Assembly (NCBI RefSeq): GCF_902506095.1
Contig: NZ_LR733293.1
Location: 1,257,103-1,321,102, forward strand
Length of the DNA stretch: 64,000 bases
Direction: 5' to 3'
From: Arthrobacter sp. 9AX
GTDB lineage: Bacteria; Actinomycetota; Actinomycetes; Actinomycetales; Micrococcaceae
In this document: positions 17,614-26,851 of the stretch, piece by piece
How the letters are laid out: the number at the start of each line of letters is the position of its first letter
Numbering within the stretch: position 1 is the stretch's first letter
Notes under the pieces: model-generated
Databases searched by the model: none
Told to the model about the DNA's origin: nothing
Seen by the model: only the letters and a program-made list of their open reading frames with translations
Position numbers and translations under genes: made by a program

Positions 17614-20306
17614 CCGCCGGCTGGCCCGGCGTCGATCCCGAGTGGTCCCGCGAGCTTGACGTGCCCTCCACGTCCGACGCCGATGCGCCCGGCGCGGTGC
17701 GCCGCTGGCACGTGCTGGACAATGGCGCCCAGCTTGCCAAGCACGGCCTGACGCCCGCCGGGACGTTGCTGTGCGTGCACGGCAACCCCACCTGGTCGTA
17801 TCTGTGGCGGACGCTGCTGGCGGCAGGATCGGACCAGGCCCATCCGTGGCGCGTTGTCGCAGTGGACCAGCTGGACATGGGCTACTCCGAGCGAACCGGC
17901 ACCTTCCGCCGGCTTGCTGACCGGATCAATGACCTCTCCGACCTCACCGACGCGCTCGGCTTCGAGGGTCCCGTGGTGACAGTGGGCCACGACTGGGGCG
18001 GCGTGATCAGCCTGGGGTGGGCCCTGGCCCACCCGCAACTCCTCGCCGGGGTGGTCCTGACCAACACGGCCGTCCACCAGCCCACAGATTCGGTAATCCC
18101 GGCGCCGCTTCGCCTTGCCCTGCACCCGGCCGTGCACACGTGGGGAACCACCACGTCGGACGCCTTCCTGCGGGTGACGCATTCCTTGGCCCACCCGCCG
18201 CTGGCCGCCGATATCCGCAACGCCTACGTGGCCCCCTACAGGGGAGCCGACCGCCGGGCCGGGGTGGGCAATTTCGTCGCAGACATTCCGGTGGATGCCG
18301 CGCATCCCAGCTTCCCGGCGCTCAGCGGCGTGGCAGAAGGGCTACGCGGGCTGAAGGTTCCCGCGCTGATGCTTTGGGGCCCCCGCGACCCCATCTTTTC
18401 GGACCGGTACCTCAAGGACCTCATCGGCCGGCTTCCGCACGCCGAAGTGCACCGCTTCGAAGGCGCCGGTCATCTGGTGGCGGAGGACCGGGACATTGCC
18501 GCGCCGGTCTTCCACTGGCTCGCAGGGAACGTTGGTGCCAGGAATGACGGATCGCCGGACACCGAAGCCATAGCTGCCAGCGGGGACCACGGTGATGCGG
18601 CAGAACCGGCACCGGCCTTCCGGCCGCTGTGGGACCTGCTGGGCAAACAGGCGGCAGGGCCGGCGGGAGGAGAAACCGCCGTCGCCGAAATGGCGCCGGA
18701 CGGGACGCTGGCCCGCTCGCTGAGCTGGCAGGAGCTGGACCGGAACATCCTGGACCTCGCCGCCGGGCTACGGGAAGCCGGAGTGGGAAACGGCAGCCGG
18801 GTCAGCCTCATGGTTCCGCCCGGGGTGGACCTGACCGCCGCCCTGTACGCCTGCCTTCGGCTGGGCGCCGTGGTGGTGGTGGCCGACGCCGGGCTGGGAA
18901 CCAAGGGCCTGAGCCGCGCCGTGAAAGGCGCCACCCCTGACTTCCTCATCGGCATCGACAGGGCGCTCGCGGCAGCCTCGGTGCTTGGCTGGCCCGGCCG
19001 GCGGATCAGCGTGCGCCACCTCCCGGCCGCCCGCCGTCGGATGCTGGGCGTCGAGGACTCGCTCGATTCCCTCACCCGGTCCGGGGCCGGACACGGCCGG
19101 CAGCCGGACGGCGTGGATCCGGACCCTGTGGATCCGGACGCGCCGGCGGCCGTCCTCTTCACCTCCGGCTCCACCGGTCCCGCCAAAGGCGTGCTCTACA
19201 GCCACCGGCAGCTGGCCGCGATGCGGGACACGGTGGCCGAAACCTTCGGGATCCGTCCAGGCGGGCGGCTGGTGGCAGGCTTCGCACCGTTCGCCCTGCT
19301 CGGACCGGCGCTCGGAGCCGTGTCCGTGACCCCGGCAATGGACGTCACGGCGCCGCGCACCCTCACCGCGGGCGCCCTCGCCAGCGCTGCGGCGGCGATC
19401 AACGCCACGGTGGTCTTCGCCTCGCCGGCCGCGCTGCGCAATGTCCTGGCCACCCGGGACGGACTGGAAGCAGCAGGGCACAAGGCGCTGGAAGGCGTGG
19501 AGTTGCTGCTGTCCGCCGGTGCGCCCGTTCCGGAACCGCTTCTCGCAGAGCTTCAGGGGCTGCTGCCCAACGCCTCGCTGCACACGCCGTACGGGATGAC
19601 GGAGGCGCTGCCGGTCACGGACATCAGCCTCGAGGAGATCCAGGCGGCCGACGCCGATGCTGCCGCCGGCTCCGTGCGGGGAGCAGGGAACGGCGTGTGC
19701 GTGGGGAAGCCGGTGCACGGCGCCCGCGTGGCCGTGATCCCGCTGGCGGCGGACGGCACCGCGCCCGGGGCTGACCCCGTGACCGAACCCGGTGTGACAG
19801 GTGAGATCCTGGTCCGTGCCCCGCACGTCAAGGAAGCGTACGACCGGCTGTGGCTCACCCAGGAGGAGAGCGCCGGCGTTCCCGGCTGGCACCGGACCGG
19901 CGATGTGGGCCATTTCGACGCCGCCGGCCGGCTGTGGGTGGAGGGACGGCTGGCGCATGTGGTCACGGCGCCGGGTGCGGTGGTGACGCCGGTGGGTGCC
20001 GAACAGGCCATTGAGCGACTGCAGGGTGTCCGGCTGGCGGCGATCGCCGGGGTTGGACCGGCGGGCACCCAGGCCGTGGTGGCCGTCGTCGAGACCGTTC
20101 CGCCCGCCCGGAAAGCGGGCCCGGCCGGGACACAGCTCGCCGGGGAGGTCCGCAGGGCTGCCCGTGACGTCGGCGTCCAGGTCTCCGCCGTGCTTCAGGT
20201 CCCGGCGCAGCCCACAGACATCCGGCACAATGCCAAGATCGACAGGGGCCGCCTGTCCCGCTGGGCTTCGCGGGTGCTGGCCGGCGGCCGGCCGGGGAAG
20301 CCATGA
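17607..20306 (+). CDS. oleBC: OleBC fusion: beta-lactone decarboxylase and beta-lactone synthetase
   Basis: The 899-residue fusion starts at a TTG inside the end of oleA. Residues 1 to about 310 are OleB, an alpha/beta hydrolase resembling haloalkane dehalogenases, with CVHGNPTWSYLW, the nucleophile motif VGHDWGGVIS and the late His in EGAGHLVAED. It decarboxylates the beta-lactone to the cis-olefin. The rest is OleC, an AMP-forming ligase-fold beta-lactone synthetase with LFTSGSTGPAKGVLYSHRQ and the HTPYGMTEALPV motif. A proline- and alanine-rich stretch near 310-345 links them. Such fusions are known in olefin-producing actinobacteria (Micrococcus, Arthrobacter). It overlaps oleD by 4 bp. 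Confidence 0.93.
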   Translation: MVTAGWPGVDPEWSRELDVPSTSDADAPGAVRRWHVLDNGAQLAKHGLTPAGTLLCVHGNPTWSYLWRTLLAAGSDQAHPWRVVAVDQLDMGYSERTGTFRRLADRINDLSDLTDALGFEGPVVTVGHDWGGVISLGWALAHPQLLAGVVLTNTAVHQPTDSVIPAPLRLALHPAVHTWGTTTSDAFLRVTHSLAHPPLAADIRNAYVAPYRGADRRAGVGNFVADIPVDAAHPSFPALSGVAEGLRGLKVPALMLWGPRDPIFSDRYLKDLIGRLPHAEVHRFEGAGHLVAEDRDIAAPVFHWLAGNVGARNDGSPDTEAIAASGDHGDAAEPAPAFRPLWDLLGKQAAGPAGGETAVAEMAPDGTLARSLSWQELDRNILDLAAGLREAGVGNGSRVSLMVPPGVDLTAALYACLRLGAVVVVADAGLGTKGLSRAVKGATPDFLIGIDRALAAASVLGWPGRRISVRHLPAARRRMLGVEDSLDSLTRSGAGHGRQPDGVDPDPVDPDAPAAVLFTSGSTGPAKGVLYSHRQLAAMRDTVAETFGIRPGGRLVAGFAPFALLGPALGAVSVTPAMDVTAPRTLTAGALASAAAAINATVVFASPAALRNVLATRDGLEAAGHKALEGVELLLSAGAPVPEPLLAELQGLLPNASLHTPYGMTEALPVTDISLEEIQAADADAAAGSVRGAGNGVCVGKPVHGARVAVIPLAADGTAPGADPVTEPGVTGEILVRAPHVKEAYDRLWLTQEESAGVPGWHRTGDVGHFDAAGRLWVEGRLAHVVTAPGAVVTPVGAEQAIERLQGVRLAAIAGVGPAGTQAVVAVVETVPPARKAGPAGTQLAGEVRRAARDVGVQVSAVLQVPAQPTDIRHNAKIDRGRLSRWASRVLAGGRPGKP

Positions 20307-21283
20307 AGGTCCTCGTCACCGGAGCGAGCGGACTGCTCGGGGGAGAGGTCGCAAAGCTGCTGGTACGGCAGGGACATGACGTAGCCACCTTCCAGCGCCG
20401 TCCGTCAGGGGTCGACGGCGCTACGGACTTCCGCGGGGCCCTCGCCGACGAGGCGGTGCTCGTGGAAGCCGTCCAGGGTGCGGAAGGCGTCATCCACCTC
20501 GCTGCGAAGGTCTCGTTCACGGGCCGCGCGGCGGAGTTCGACGAGGTGAACATCGAGGGAACCCGCCGCCTGCTTCAGGCTGCCCGGGTGGCAGGGGTGC
20601 GGGACGTGGTTTTTGTATCCTCCCCGTCCGTGGCCAATTCCGGGGCCGCTATCGCCGGTCTAGGTGCCGAGCCGGCCGACCCAAAGCGGGCGCACGGTGA
20701 CTACTCCCGCACCAAGGCCGAAGCGGAGCTGCTGGCGCTGGCCGCGGACGCCCCGGACTTCCGGGTCGCGGCGGTACGCCCGCACATTGTGTGGGGGCCG
20801 GGAGACACCCAACTGGTGGAACGGGTGCTGGCGCGTGCCGCCGTCGGACGCCTGCCGCTGCTCGACGCCGGCGCGGCCCTGATCGACACCACCTACGTTG
20901 ACAACGCGGCCGCGGCCATCGTCGCTGCGCTGCACCGGATGCAGCACGTCCATGGCCGGGCGCTGGTGGTGACCAACGGCGAGCCCCGCCCCGTGGGCGA
21001 GCTGCTGGCGGGCATCTGCGCCGCGGGCGGCGTGCCGGCGCCGTCGTGGTCGGTGCCGGGTGCCGTGGCGCGGGCAGCCGGAGCGGTGGTGGAAAAGCTC
21101 TGGACCTGGGCCCGGCAGGACGAGGAGCCGCCGATGACGAGGTTCCTCGCCGAGCAGCTTTCCACAGCACACTGGTTTGACCAGCGCGAGACCCGGGAAC
21201 TGCTCGACTGGACTCCGGAGGTCTCCATCGATGAGGGGCTGGCGAGGCTGGCCGGGCACTACGGTGCCGGAAGTGCGGGTTGA
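20303..21283 (+). CDS. oleD: OleD, NADPH-dependent 2-alkyl-3-ketoacid reductase
   Basis: The 326-residue extended SDR has VLVTGASGLLGGEVA at the N-terminus, IHLAAKVSFTG, and the Tyr-x3-Lys pair in DYSRTKAEAE. It reduces the OleA product to the beta-hydroxy acid that OleC cyclises. Its ATG overlaps the oleBC stop (ATGA), completing a coupled three-gene operon. The pathway makes membrane-associated C25-C33-type olefins in relatives, but product length cannot be read from the sequence. Confidence 0.92.
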   Translation: MKVLVTGASGLLGGEVAKLLVRQGHDVATFQRRPSGVDGATDFRGALADEAVLVEAVQGAEGVIHLAAKVSFTGRAAEFDEVNIEGTRRLLQAARVAGVRDVVFVSSPSVANSGAAIAGLGAEPADPKRAHGDYSRTKAEAELLALAADAPDFRVAAVRPHIVWGPGDTQLVERVLARAAVGRLPLLDAGAALIDTTYVDNAAAAIVAALHRMQHVHGRALVVTNGEPRPVGELLAGICAAGGVPAPSWSVPGAVARAAGAVVEKLWTWARQDEEPPMTRFLAEQLSTAHWFDQRETRELLDWTPEVSIDEGLARLAGHYGAGSAG

Positions 21284-21368
21284 TGAACGCCGCACCGCGC
21301 CGGGGAAATCTTGAGCGGTGGGCATTGACCGCCCTACAGTGACTGTCAACTACACCTCAGGAGATGAC

Positions 21369-22028
21369 ATGTCCCTTGTCCGCGTGCACAACTTCTCGGT
21401 CTCCCTCGATGGCTTCGGCACCGGTGAGGGCCAGCAACTGGAGGCTCCGTTCGGCCACGCGGGCATGAGGCTCATGGAGTGGGCCTTCGAGACGCGGACC
21501 TTCCGCGCGATGGGCCTCCACGGGGAAACGGAAGGGTCCTTCGGGGTCGACGAGGCCTTCGCCAGCCAGTGGGGGCCCGGCATCGGCGCAGAAATCATGG
21601 GGCGCAACAAGTTCGGCCCTCAACGTGGTCCCTGGGAGGACGAGGAGTGGAGGGGGTGGTGGGGCGATAACCCGGTGTTCCACACCCCTGTGGTTGTGCT
21701 GACCCACCATCCCCGGCCGGTCCTCGAGATGGAAGGCGGCACAACATTCCATTTTGTGGACGCGGACCCCGCCACCGCGCTGGAACAGGCCCGGGCACTG
21801 GCCAACGGCCTGGACGTCAGGATCGGCGGCGGGGCCAGCACGGTGCGGCAGTTCCTTGAGGCCGACCTGATCGACCACATGCACATCGTCCTCGTACCGA
21901 TCATCCTGGGCCGGGGCGAACGGCTGTGGGACGGACTCGAAAGACTCGAAGACCGCTTCGCCGTTGAAGCGACCCCTTCTCCCAGCGGAGTTGTCCATAT
22001 GGTGTTCACCCGTCGCGCAGTGGTGTAA
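21369..22028 (+). CDS. dihydrofolate reductase-like (RibD C-terminal family) protein
   Basis: 219 residues from the ATG at 21369, which has a strong ribosome site (caggagatgac); an upstream frame opening at 21318 lacks one. It belongs to the RibD C-terminal/DHFR-like fold often annotated as dihydrofolate reductase family protein. Features are FSVSLDGF at the N-terminus, EIMGRNKFG, and DVRIGGGASTVRQFLEADLI, IDHMHIVLVPIILGRGERLW in the second half. It probably uses NADPH. It is a single gene 85 bp after oleD and its role is unknown. Confidence 0.8.
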   Translation: MSLVRVHNFSVSLDGFGTGEGQQLEAPFGHAGMRLMEWAFETRTFRAMGLHGETEGSFGVDEAFASQWGPGIGAEIMGRNKFGPQRGPWEDEEWRGWWGDNPVFHTPVVVLTHHPRPVLEMEGGTTFHFVDADPATALEQARALANGLDVRIGGGASTVRQFLEADLIDHMHIVLVPIILGRGERLWDGLERLEDRFAVEATPSPSGVVHMVFTRRAVV

Positions 22029-22116
22029 ACGGCTCTCCTGACTCAATCCGCTGTGCCGGCAGGTAGGATCGGAGGGTTGCCGAGGGGGTCGGCAGGGGAA
22101 CCGCTGGCGCATGCTG

Positions 22117-22353
22117 TCAGGTGTAAACCTGGCGTGTCAGTCCGAACGGAACATCAGGGTGAGCACGTACTACATATTGGCCTGTGCCTATACGGGTGAT
22201 CATGATTCCGGTGCGGTGTTCGTGCGCGGCTTTCGAAATAATGTCGACAGCCTTGGCCAGGGCTTGGTCGAGCTCTGCGGCCCTTTCCACATGTACCTCG
22301 ATCATCCCCGGGAAACGGCCGAGGCCAGCCGCTGCAGCATGGCTACCAGGCAT
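22117..22353 (-). CDS. small conserved-looking protein of unknown function
   Basis: 78 residues from the ATG at 22353, preceded by a plausible ribosome site (aagaaagaga on the minus strand). An ATG at 22380 would add nine residues. The sequence has MIEVHVERAAELDQALAKAV, then a TGIMITRIGTGQYVVRAHPD stretch. No membrane segment or Cys is present. I do not recognise the family. It is a single gene, convergent with the preceding reductase gene. Confidence 0.6.
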   Translation of the reverse strand: MPGSHAAAAGLGRFPGMIEVHVERAAELDQALAKAVDIISKAAHEHRTGIMITRIGTGQYVVRAHPDVPFGLTRQVYT

Positions 22354-22436
22354 GGTGTCTCTTTCTTGTCTCTGCGTCATTTGGCTGGCGCCCCAGTAGG
22401 TCACATCGATTGGAGCTGGTGGCAAGTACCCGAGGC

Positions 22437-22478
22437 CCGGCCGCTCTGAGGAAAGCGCATTTTCCTCAGAGCGGCCGG
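22437..22478. terminator. strong hairpin terminator of the sugar operon
   Basis: A perfect 18-bp stem (22437-22454 paired with 22461-22478) and a 6-base loop gcgcat. It lies 15 bp past the stop of the minus-strand Gfo/Idh/MocA gene. On that strand the lower stem ends in the aaa/ttt pairs next to the loop, not in a U-run, so termination strength is inferred from stem stability. Confidence 0.75.
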
Positions 22479-22492
22479 CTGGGACGTTTCTG

Positions 22493-23686
22493 CTAGCGGG
22501 TCAGCGCATCTTCCTTCGCCCAGGGCGGCTGTACGTCCTGGTCAAGTTCGATCACGGTTGGCTTCGCGTCGGTCAGGGTCCACTCCGGAAGGTAGACGCG
22601 CTCACCGCCCCGCATCGCCGATTCGTGCGAGAGGATGCCCGAGCAGGTGATGTTCGCCGCCTGGACGGCGTTCGGGAACGGCTCCGCGGTGCCGAGGACG
22701 GCCTGCAACAGACGGTCGGCCAGGTGCGGGTGGGAACCGCCATGGCCTCCGCCCTGAACGAAGGAACGGTGCTCCGTTTCGCCTCCCGCGGTGTAGACCC
22801 CGGCTGTCGTAAAGTGCCGGATGGGTTCGGGAAGACGGTCTGCAAAGTCGGGAACCGTGATGCGTTCAGGTGTTTCTCCGAGATACAGCACGTGGGCTGC
22901 ATCTTCTGTCTGTGCCCATTCGAAGGACCGGATAGAACCGTATACGTCGAAACTTTCGCGGTATTCACGGGCTACGGCCCAAAGGTGCCTTGTTACTTCC
23001 GCACCTGTATCGCTGTCAAGGAATTTGATGTGCGTCGATTCCAGGGCGAAGGGGGAGCCGTACTGTTCCTTCATACGGTCGAAGACGCTCCCGGAACCCA
23101 GGCACTGGACGTACTCCGCCTGGTTTCCGGCCAGTCCAAGGGTGGGTCCGATGGCGTGCGTGCCGTTGTACATGGGCGGCATGCCATCCCAGTAGGAGGG
23201 CCAGCCGGTCATGTCCTGATGGTGTGAGGCGCGAAGGAACTGGACTTTCCCGAGGGCGCCCGTCCGGTAGAGCTCCTGGAGGTACAGGAATTCCCTGCTG
23301 TAGAGGGTGGTTTCCATCATCATGTACGTCAGCCCGGTGCGCTGTTGAGCGTCGACGATGCGCTTGCAGTCCTCCACGGAGGTGGCCATCGGGATGGTGC
23401 AGCCAACGTGCTTGCCGGCTTCCAGTGCCGCGACCACCTGATCGGCGTGCAGTTGCAGAGGCGTGTTGATGTGGATGACGTCAATATTGGGGTCGGCCAG
23501 CATTTTGTCGTAGTCGGTGTACCTGACCTCGACCCCGTACTGGTCGCCGACCTCGTTCAATTTGGATTCGGTGCGCTGGCAGATGGCATACATTTCAGCG
23601 TTCGGGTGCTGCTGATAAATGGGAATGAATTCGGCGCCGAATTCCAGGCCGACGATGCCGACCTTAAGGACTTTTTCGGATGACAC
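22493..23686 (-). CDS. Gfo/Idh/MocA-family oxidoreductase
   Basis: The 397-residue protein has an N-terminal Rossmann fold (LKVGIVGLEFGAEFIPIYQQ), INTPLQLHADQVVAALEAGK with the family's conserved cofactor segment, and a C-terminal alpha/beta domain. The usual EKP lysine motif is replaced by VGCTIPMATS, so the catalytic lysine is not in its normal place. Such proteins oxidise or reduce sugar ring hydroxyls, or in some branches handle 3-keto sugars. It is the last gene of the eight-gene sugar operon and is followed by an 18-bp hairpin. Confidence 0.85.
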   Translation of the reverse strand: MSSEKVLKVGIVGLEFGAEFIPIYQQHPNAEMYAICQRTESKLNEVGDQYGVEVRYTDYDKMLADPNIDVIHINTPLQLHADQVVAALEAGKHVGCTIPMATSVEDCKRIVDAQQRTGLTYMMMETTLYSREFLYLQELYRTGALGKVQFLRASHHQDMTGWPSYWDGMPPMYNGTHAIGPTLGLAGNQAEYVQCLGSGSVFDRMKEQYGSPFALESTHIKFLDSDTGAEVTRHLWAVAREYRESFDVYGSIRSFEWAQTEDAAHVLYLGETPERITVPDFADRLPEPIRHFTTAGVYTAGGETEHRSFVQGGGHGGSHPHLADRLLQAVLGTAEPFPNAVQAANITCSGILSHESAMRGGERVYLPEWTLTDAKPTVIELDQDVQPPWAKEDALTR

Positions 23687-23715
23687 AGGGTGCCCCTTTC
23701 TGATGATACAAGTGG

Positions 23716-24573
23716 TTATTTTTTGCTCTCGCCCGCGTCAACGGTCATTTCCAGGCCGGTGACCAGGCGTGCTTCGTCGGACAGCAGCCACAGGACGGCA
23801 GCGGTGGTGTCCGCTACTTCCAGGTCTTCATTGATCAACTGCCCGGCGCGGAAGCCCGCCAGCAGTTGCTCCCGAGGCACTCCATTCAGTTCCACCATCG
23901 CCGTCGTCATCTCCGTATTGATGCCCCCGGGAAGGACGGTGTTGCAGCGGATGCCGTATTCCCCCAGCTCCTGCGCCAGTGAAGTGCTCAGGCCCCGTAA
24001 GGCCATCTTCGCGGCAACGTAGTGGGCCAAGCGTGGTACGACTTTCAAGCCAACCCCTGAGCTGATCAACACCAGCGAAGAACCTGCCCCCCGCTCTATC
24101 AGGTGCGGCACCGTTGCTTTGCAGGTATGGAAGACTCCGGTGAGATTGATGTCTATCATCGTTTGCCAGTTCTCGACCGGCAGCTCCCACGTGCGGTGGA
24201 ATCCGTCAGTGATGCCGGCATTGGCAATGACATGATCAATCCCGCCCAGCCGGGCTGCAGTGTCTTTCGCCGCCAGGGCAAGCCCGTCGTAGTCACGCAC
24301 ATCTACTTCGAAGGACAAGCAGCGCCGGCCCAAGGCGAGGACGTCCTCCCGGGTCTGCTCCAGATCGGCGCTGGTGGACGTGTTATAGGTTGGATCGTCC
24401 ACGCGGCCCGCCGAACCTAAATCCACCAAGGCGATATCGGCCCCCTCACGTGCCAGGCGCAGGGCATGGCTTCGGCCCTGTCCGCGCGCCCCGCCCGTGA
24501 TGAACGCGACCTTGCCTGAAAACCTGGGTGGCGCAGATGAAGCGATGGGCCCGCCGACGCGCTCAGGATGCAC
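23716..24573 (-). CDS. SDR-family oxidoreductase, mycofactocin-associated type
   Basis: The 285-residue SDR carries FSGKVAFITGGARGQGRSHA at about residues 18-37 and an insertion after the second strand (DLGSAGRVDDPTYNTSTS). Both are typical of SDRs that co-occur with the redox peptide cofactor mycofactocin and hold NAD tightly. The catalytic segment is ISSGVGLKVVPRLAHYVAAK. Its start overlaps the GMC gene end by 11 bp. It probably oxidises an alcohol or sugar in the pathway. No mycofactocin biosynthesis gene lies in the window. Confidence 0.82.
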   Translation of the reverse strand: MHPERVGGPIASSAPPRFSGKVAFITGGARGQGRSHALRLAREGADIALVDLGSAGRVDDPTYNTSTSADLEQTREDVLALGRRCLSFEVDVRDYDGLALAAKDTAARLGGIDHVIANAGITDGFHRTWELPVENWQTMIDINLTGVFHTCKATVPHLIERGAGSSLVLISSGVGLKVVPRLAHYVAAKMALRGLSTSLAQELGEYGIRCNTVLPGGINTEMTTAMVELNGVPREQLLAGFRAGQLINEDLEVADTTAAVLWLLSDEARLVTGLEMTVDAGESKK

Positions 24574-26296
24574 GAACGAGTCCCATGTCCGCGCCGTTCA
24601 CACCCATTTTCTTAAGCATGTGCTCGGCGCTGAAGTAGGCCAACGCCTGGATGGTTTGGTTCGGGTTGTACCCGCCGTAGCTGACGAACCCGCCGCCGCC
24701 AATGGCATACAACCCCTCGCACTCGTGGACCTCGCCGTAGATGTCGGTGACGGACGTGGCCGGATCCTCGCCCATCCTGTGCACCCCGACGTCGTGCGTT
24801 GAGAGGTGGTACGGGGGCCGTGGCGAATCCATCCAGTAATCCTTCGCCCCCATCTCGCGCGCGATTTTCTCCTTGTACCGGCCCATCAGGATGACTGAAT
24901 TCGCGTCATGGTCGTCCCAGTCATGGGTGATGCGCAGCGCCGGCTGTCCCCAGCGGTCCTTGACGGTCGGGTCAAGGTCGGCGTAATGGCGGGCGTAGGG
25001 GAAGTTTGTGGTTTGGGAGTACATGCGGTGCATGTGTGTGTAGTTGTCCCGCAGCCAGTGCTTGAGGTCCAGGCCCCACTTGCGGGTCCGCGGATCCATG
25101 TTGTGGTAGGCCTCGATGGGCTGAAGGTCCCCTACGACGCTGATGATCGGGGAACCCCAAAGGACTCCCAGGTCGTTGTCCGGGACAAGCTCCGAGGTGA
25201 AGTCATCCACGGCGCTGGAGGCGTTGAACGTGCCCAGGAACGGGTTGGTCGGCTCAGGCAGGATGGAGGTGAACCAGCCGAAGTTGTGGGTCATGAAGTG
25301 CTGGCCCACCTGCCCGTTGCTGTTGATGTCCGAGAGAAGCAGCAGACGGACGTTCTCAAGGGAGTAGGCCGTCAGGATGACCTTGTCGGCTGTGGCCTCC
25401 CGGTACGTTCCAGTGCTGTCAAGGTAGCTCACACCGGTGGCGCGCTTGCCGTCTGCGGTCCGGTTGATCCGCAGGACGCGGCTCAGGGGGCGGAGGTCCA
25501 GGTTGCCGGTGGCTTTGGCGGCGGGCACCGACGTGACCTGTGTTGTGGACTTGGCCTTGACGTGGCACGGGTACCCGTGGCAGAAGCCGCAGTTCACGCA
25601 AGCCGGCCGCCCCTTGTACTCCTGGGAGTTTATGGCCAGGGGCTGGCGGAAGGGGTGCAGCCCCAGCCGCTTGGTCGCCGCCACGAAGGGCACGTCGCCT
25701 GGGCCCTGTGTTACGGGCGGCATCGGGTAGTCCCGGCTGCGCGGGGGTTCGAACGGGTTACCGCCTGGGGGGATCACGCCTCCGGTGTTGCCCAGCCCGG
25801 AGATGCCCTGTTCGTATTCCACCCGGTCGTAGTAGGGTTCCAGGTCCGCGTAGCTGATCGGCCAGTCCTCCAGGGTGGAGCCCTCCGGCAGCGCCTGGGT
25901 GCCGAAACGCTCAGCGATGGCGCTCTTCATCCGGAAGTCTGCTTCCCTGAACCTGTAGGCGGCCGCCCCCCAGTGGAGGGTGCCGCCACCGGTTCCAATG
26001 GAGGGCAGGCCGTACAGGGGCTCGTCGTTGCCCAGGGCGCCGGCGGACCAGGGCAGGATGCGCGCGGTCTCGCCCTCGGAGCCGCGCCAGGTCACCGGGT
26101 CCACGTTCACGCCGGCGACGATGGCGCCCCGCTGGTAGTACCGGATTTCGTCCTGCTTGATGGCGAAATCTTCCTCGGTGTAGTCCTGGCCCTTGTCCAG
26201 TCCGAGCACCTTCAGGCCGGCTTTGGTCAGTTGTTCGGCCAGGATTCCACCAGTGGACCCCATGCCGACGATGATGGCGTCGAAGTTCTCGCTCAT
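24563..26296 (-). CDS. GMC-family FAD-dependent oxidoreductase
   Basis: The 577-residue protein is a flavin sugar or alcohol dehydrogenase. The FAD-binding motif is IIVGMGSTGGILAEQL at residues 8-23, and the C-terminal catalytic part has HRMGEDPATSV and the GYNPNQTIQALAYFSAEHM segment. A cysteine cluster, CVNCGFCHGYPC near residue 235, resembles those in gluconate-dehydrogenase-type flavoproteins. The next gene upstream encodes a gluconate 2-dehydrogenase subunit-3-like partner, overlapped by 4 bp, so the two probably form one enzyme. Related enzymes oxidise glucose or the sugar of glycosides at C2 or C3. The substrate here is inferred to be a sugar or glycoside. Confidence 0.88.
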   Translation of the reverse strand: MSENFDAIIVGMGSTGGILAEQLTKAGLKVLGLDKGQDYTEEDFAIKQDEIRYYQRGAIVAGVNVDPVTWRGSEGETARILPWSAGALGNDEPLYGLPSIGTGGGTLHWGAAAYRFREADFRMKSAIAERFGTQALPEGSTLEDWPISYADLEPYYDRVEYEQGISGLGNTGGVIPPGGNPFEPPRSRDYPMPPVTQGPGDVPFVAATKRLGLHPFRQPLAINSQEYKGRPACVNCGFCHGYPCHVKAKSTTQVTSVPAAKATGNLDLRPLSRVLRINRTADGKRATGVSYLDSTGTYREATADKVILTAYSLENVRLLLLSDINSNGQVGQHFMTHNFGWFTSILPEPTNPFLGTFNASSAVDDFTSELVPDNDLGVLWGSPIISVVGDLQPIEAYHNMDPRTRKWGLDLKHWLRDNYTHMHRMYSQTTNFPYARHYADLDPTVKDRWGQPALRITHDWDDHDANSVILMGRYKEKIAREMGAKDYWMDSPRPPYHLSTHDVGVHRMGEDPATSVTDIYGEVHECEGLYAIGGGGFVSYGGYNPNQTIQALAYFSAEHMLKKMGVNGADMGLVRAS

Positions 26297-26838
26297 TGTG
26301 CTCCTCCAATACGGGAGTAAAGATCCTTGATGGTCAGCATCGGAATGGTCCGGGTGTTGAAGTCCGGCGCCATCTGCTCAGCCGTGTACCCCCATTGCGC
26401 GCCGGGGAAACCCACCAGCTCCCAGCCGACCAGCCCGCGATTGCCGCCGTAGGCCGGGTCCCCGAAGAAGCCCTGCACCGTGTGTTCCCGGACGATGCGG
26501 AAGAACTGGCCGGCGAAGTCCGAAGGATCCCTTTCGCTCAGCTCGGCCAACTGGCGGACCACCTCTTCCTGCTGCCCGTCGGACAGTTCGTGGAACCGTC
26601 CTTCGGTAATGCCGGCTGTGAAATCCGCCAATGCGATCAGCCCGCTGCGATACACGGGCTGCAGCTCCCGAAGGAACCCACCCAGAGCTTTGTCAATGTA
26701 TTCCGTTACTCCTGCTTCCCTGGCACCGGGCGAACCGGGTTCCGACGGGATGATGTGAGCCGCAAGGGCATCAATCACTGCCGCCTCCTCAGGGTTGAGG
26801 AACGTCAGAGGAAAGTCGAGCACAAACTTCGACGCCAT
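26293..26838 (-). CDS. gluconate 2-dehydrogenase subunit 3-like protein
   Basis: The 181-residue protein belongs to the small-subunit family of GMC-type membrane dehydrogenases: FLNPEEAAVIDALAAHIIPS near the N-terminus and GDPAYGGNRGLVGWELVGFP near 130-150. No twin-arginine signal is evident, unlike many relatives, so the complex may be cytoplasmic or be exported by other means. It overlaps the GMC gene by 4 bp and is expected to be its obligatory partner. Confidence 0.82.
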   Translation of the reverse strand: MASKFVLDFPLTFLNPEEAAVIDALAAHIIPSEPGSPGAREAGVTEYIDKALGGFLRELQPVYRSGLIALADFTAGITEGRFHELSDGQQEEVVRQLAELSERDPSDFAGQFFRIVREHTVQGFFGDPAYGGNRGLVGWELVGFPGAQWGYTAEQMAPDFNTRTIPMLTIKDLYSRIGGAQ

Positions 26839-26851
26839 CTACGCCGTCCTC

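Noticed and set aside
18768..20228. Long minus-strand frame opposite the OleC half
   Set aside because: It is the antisense of a well-supported AMP-ligase domain, and no ribosome site or known motif was seen.
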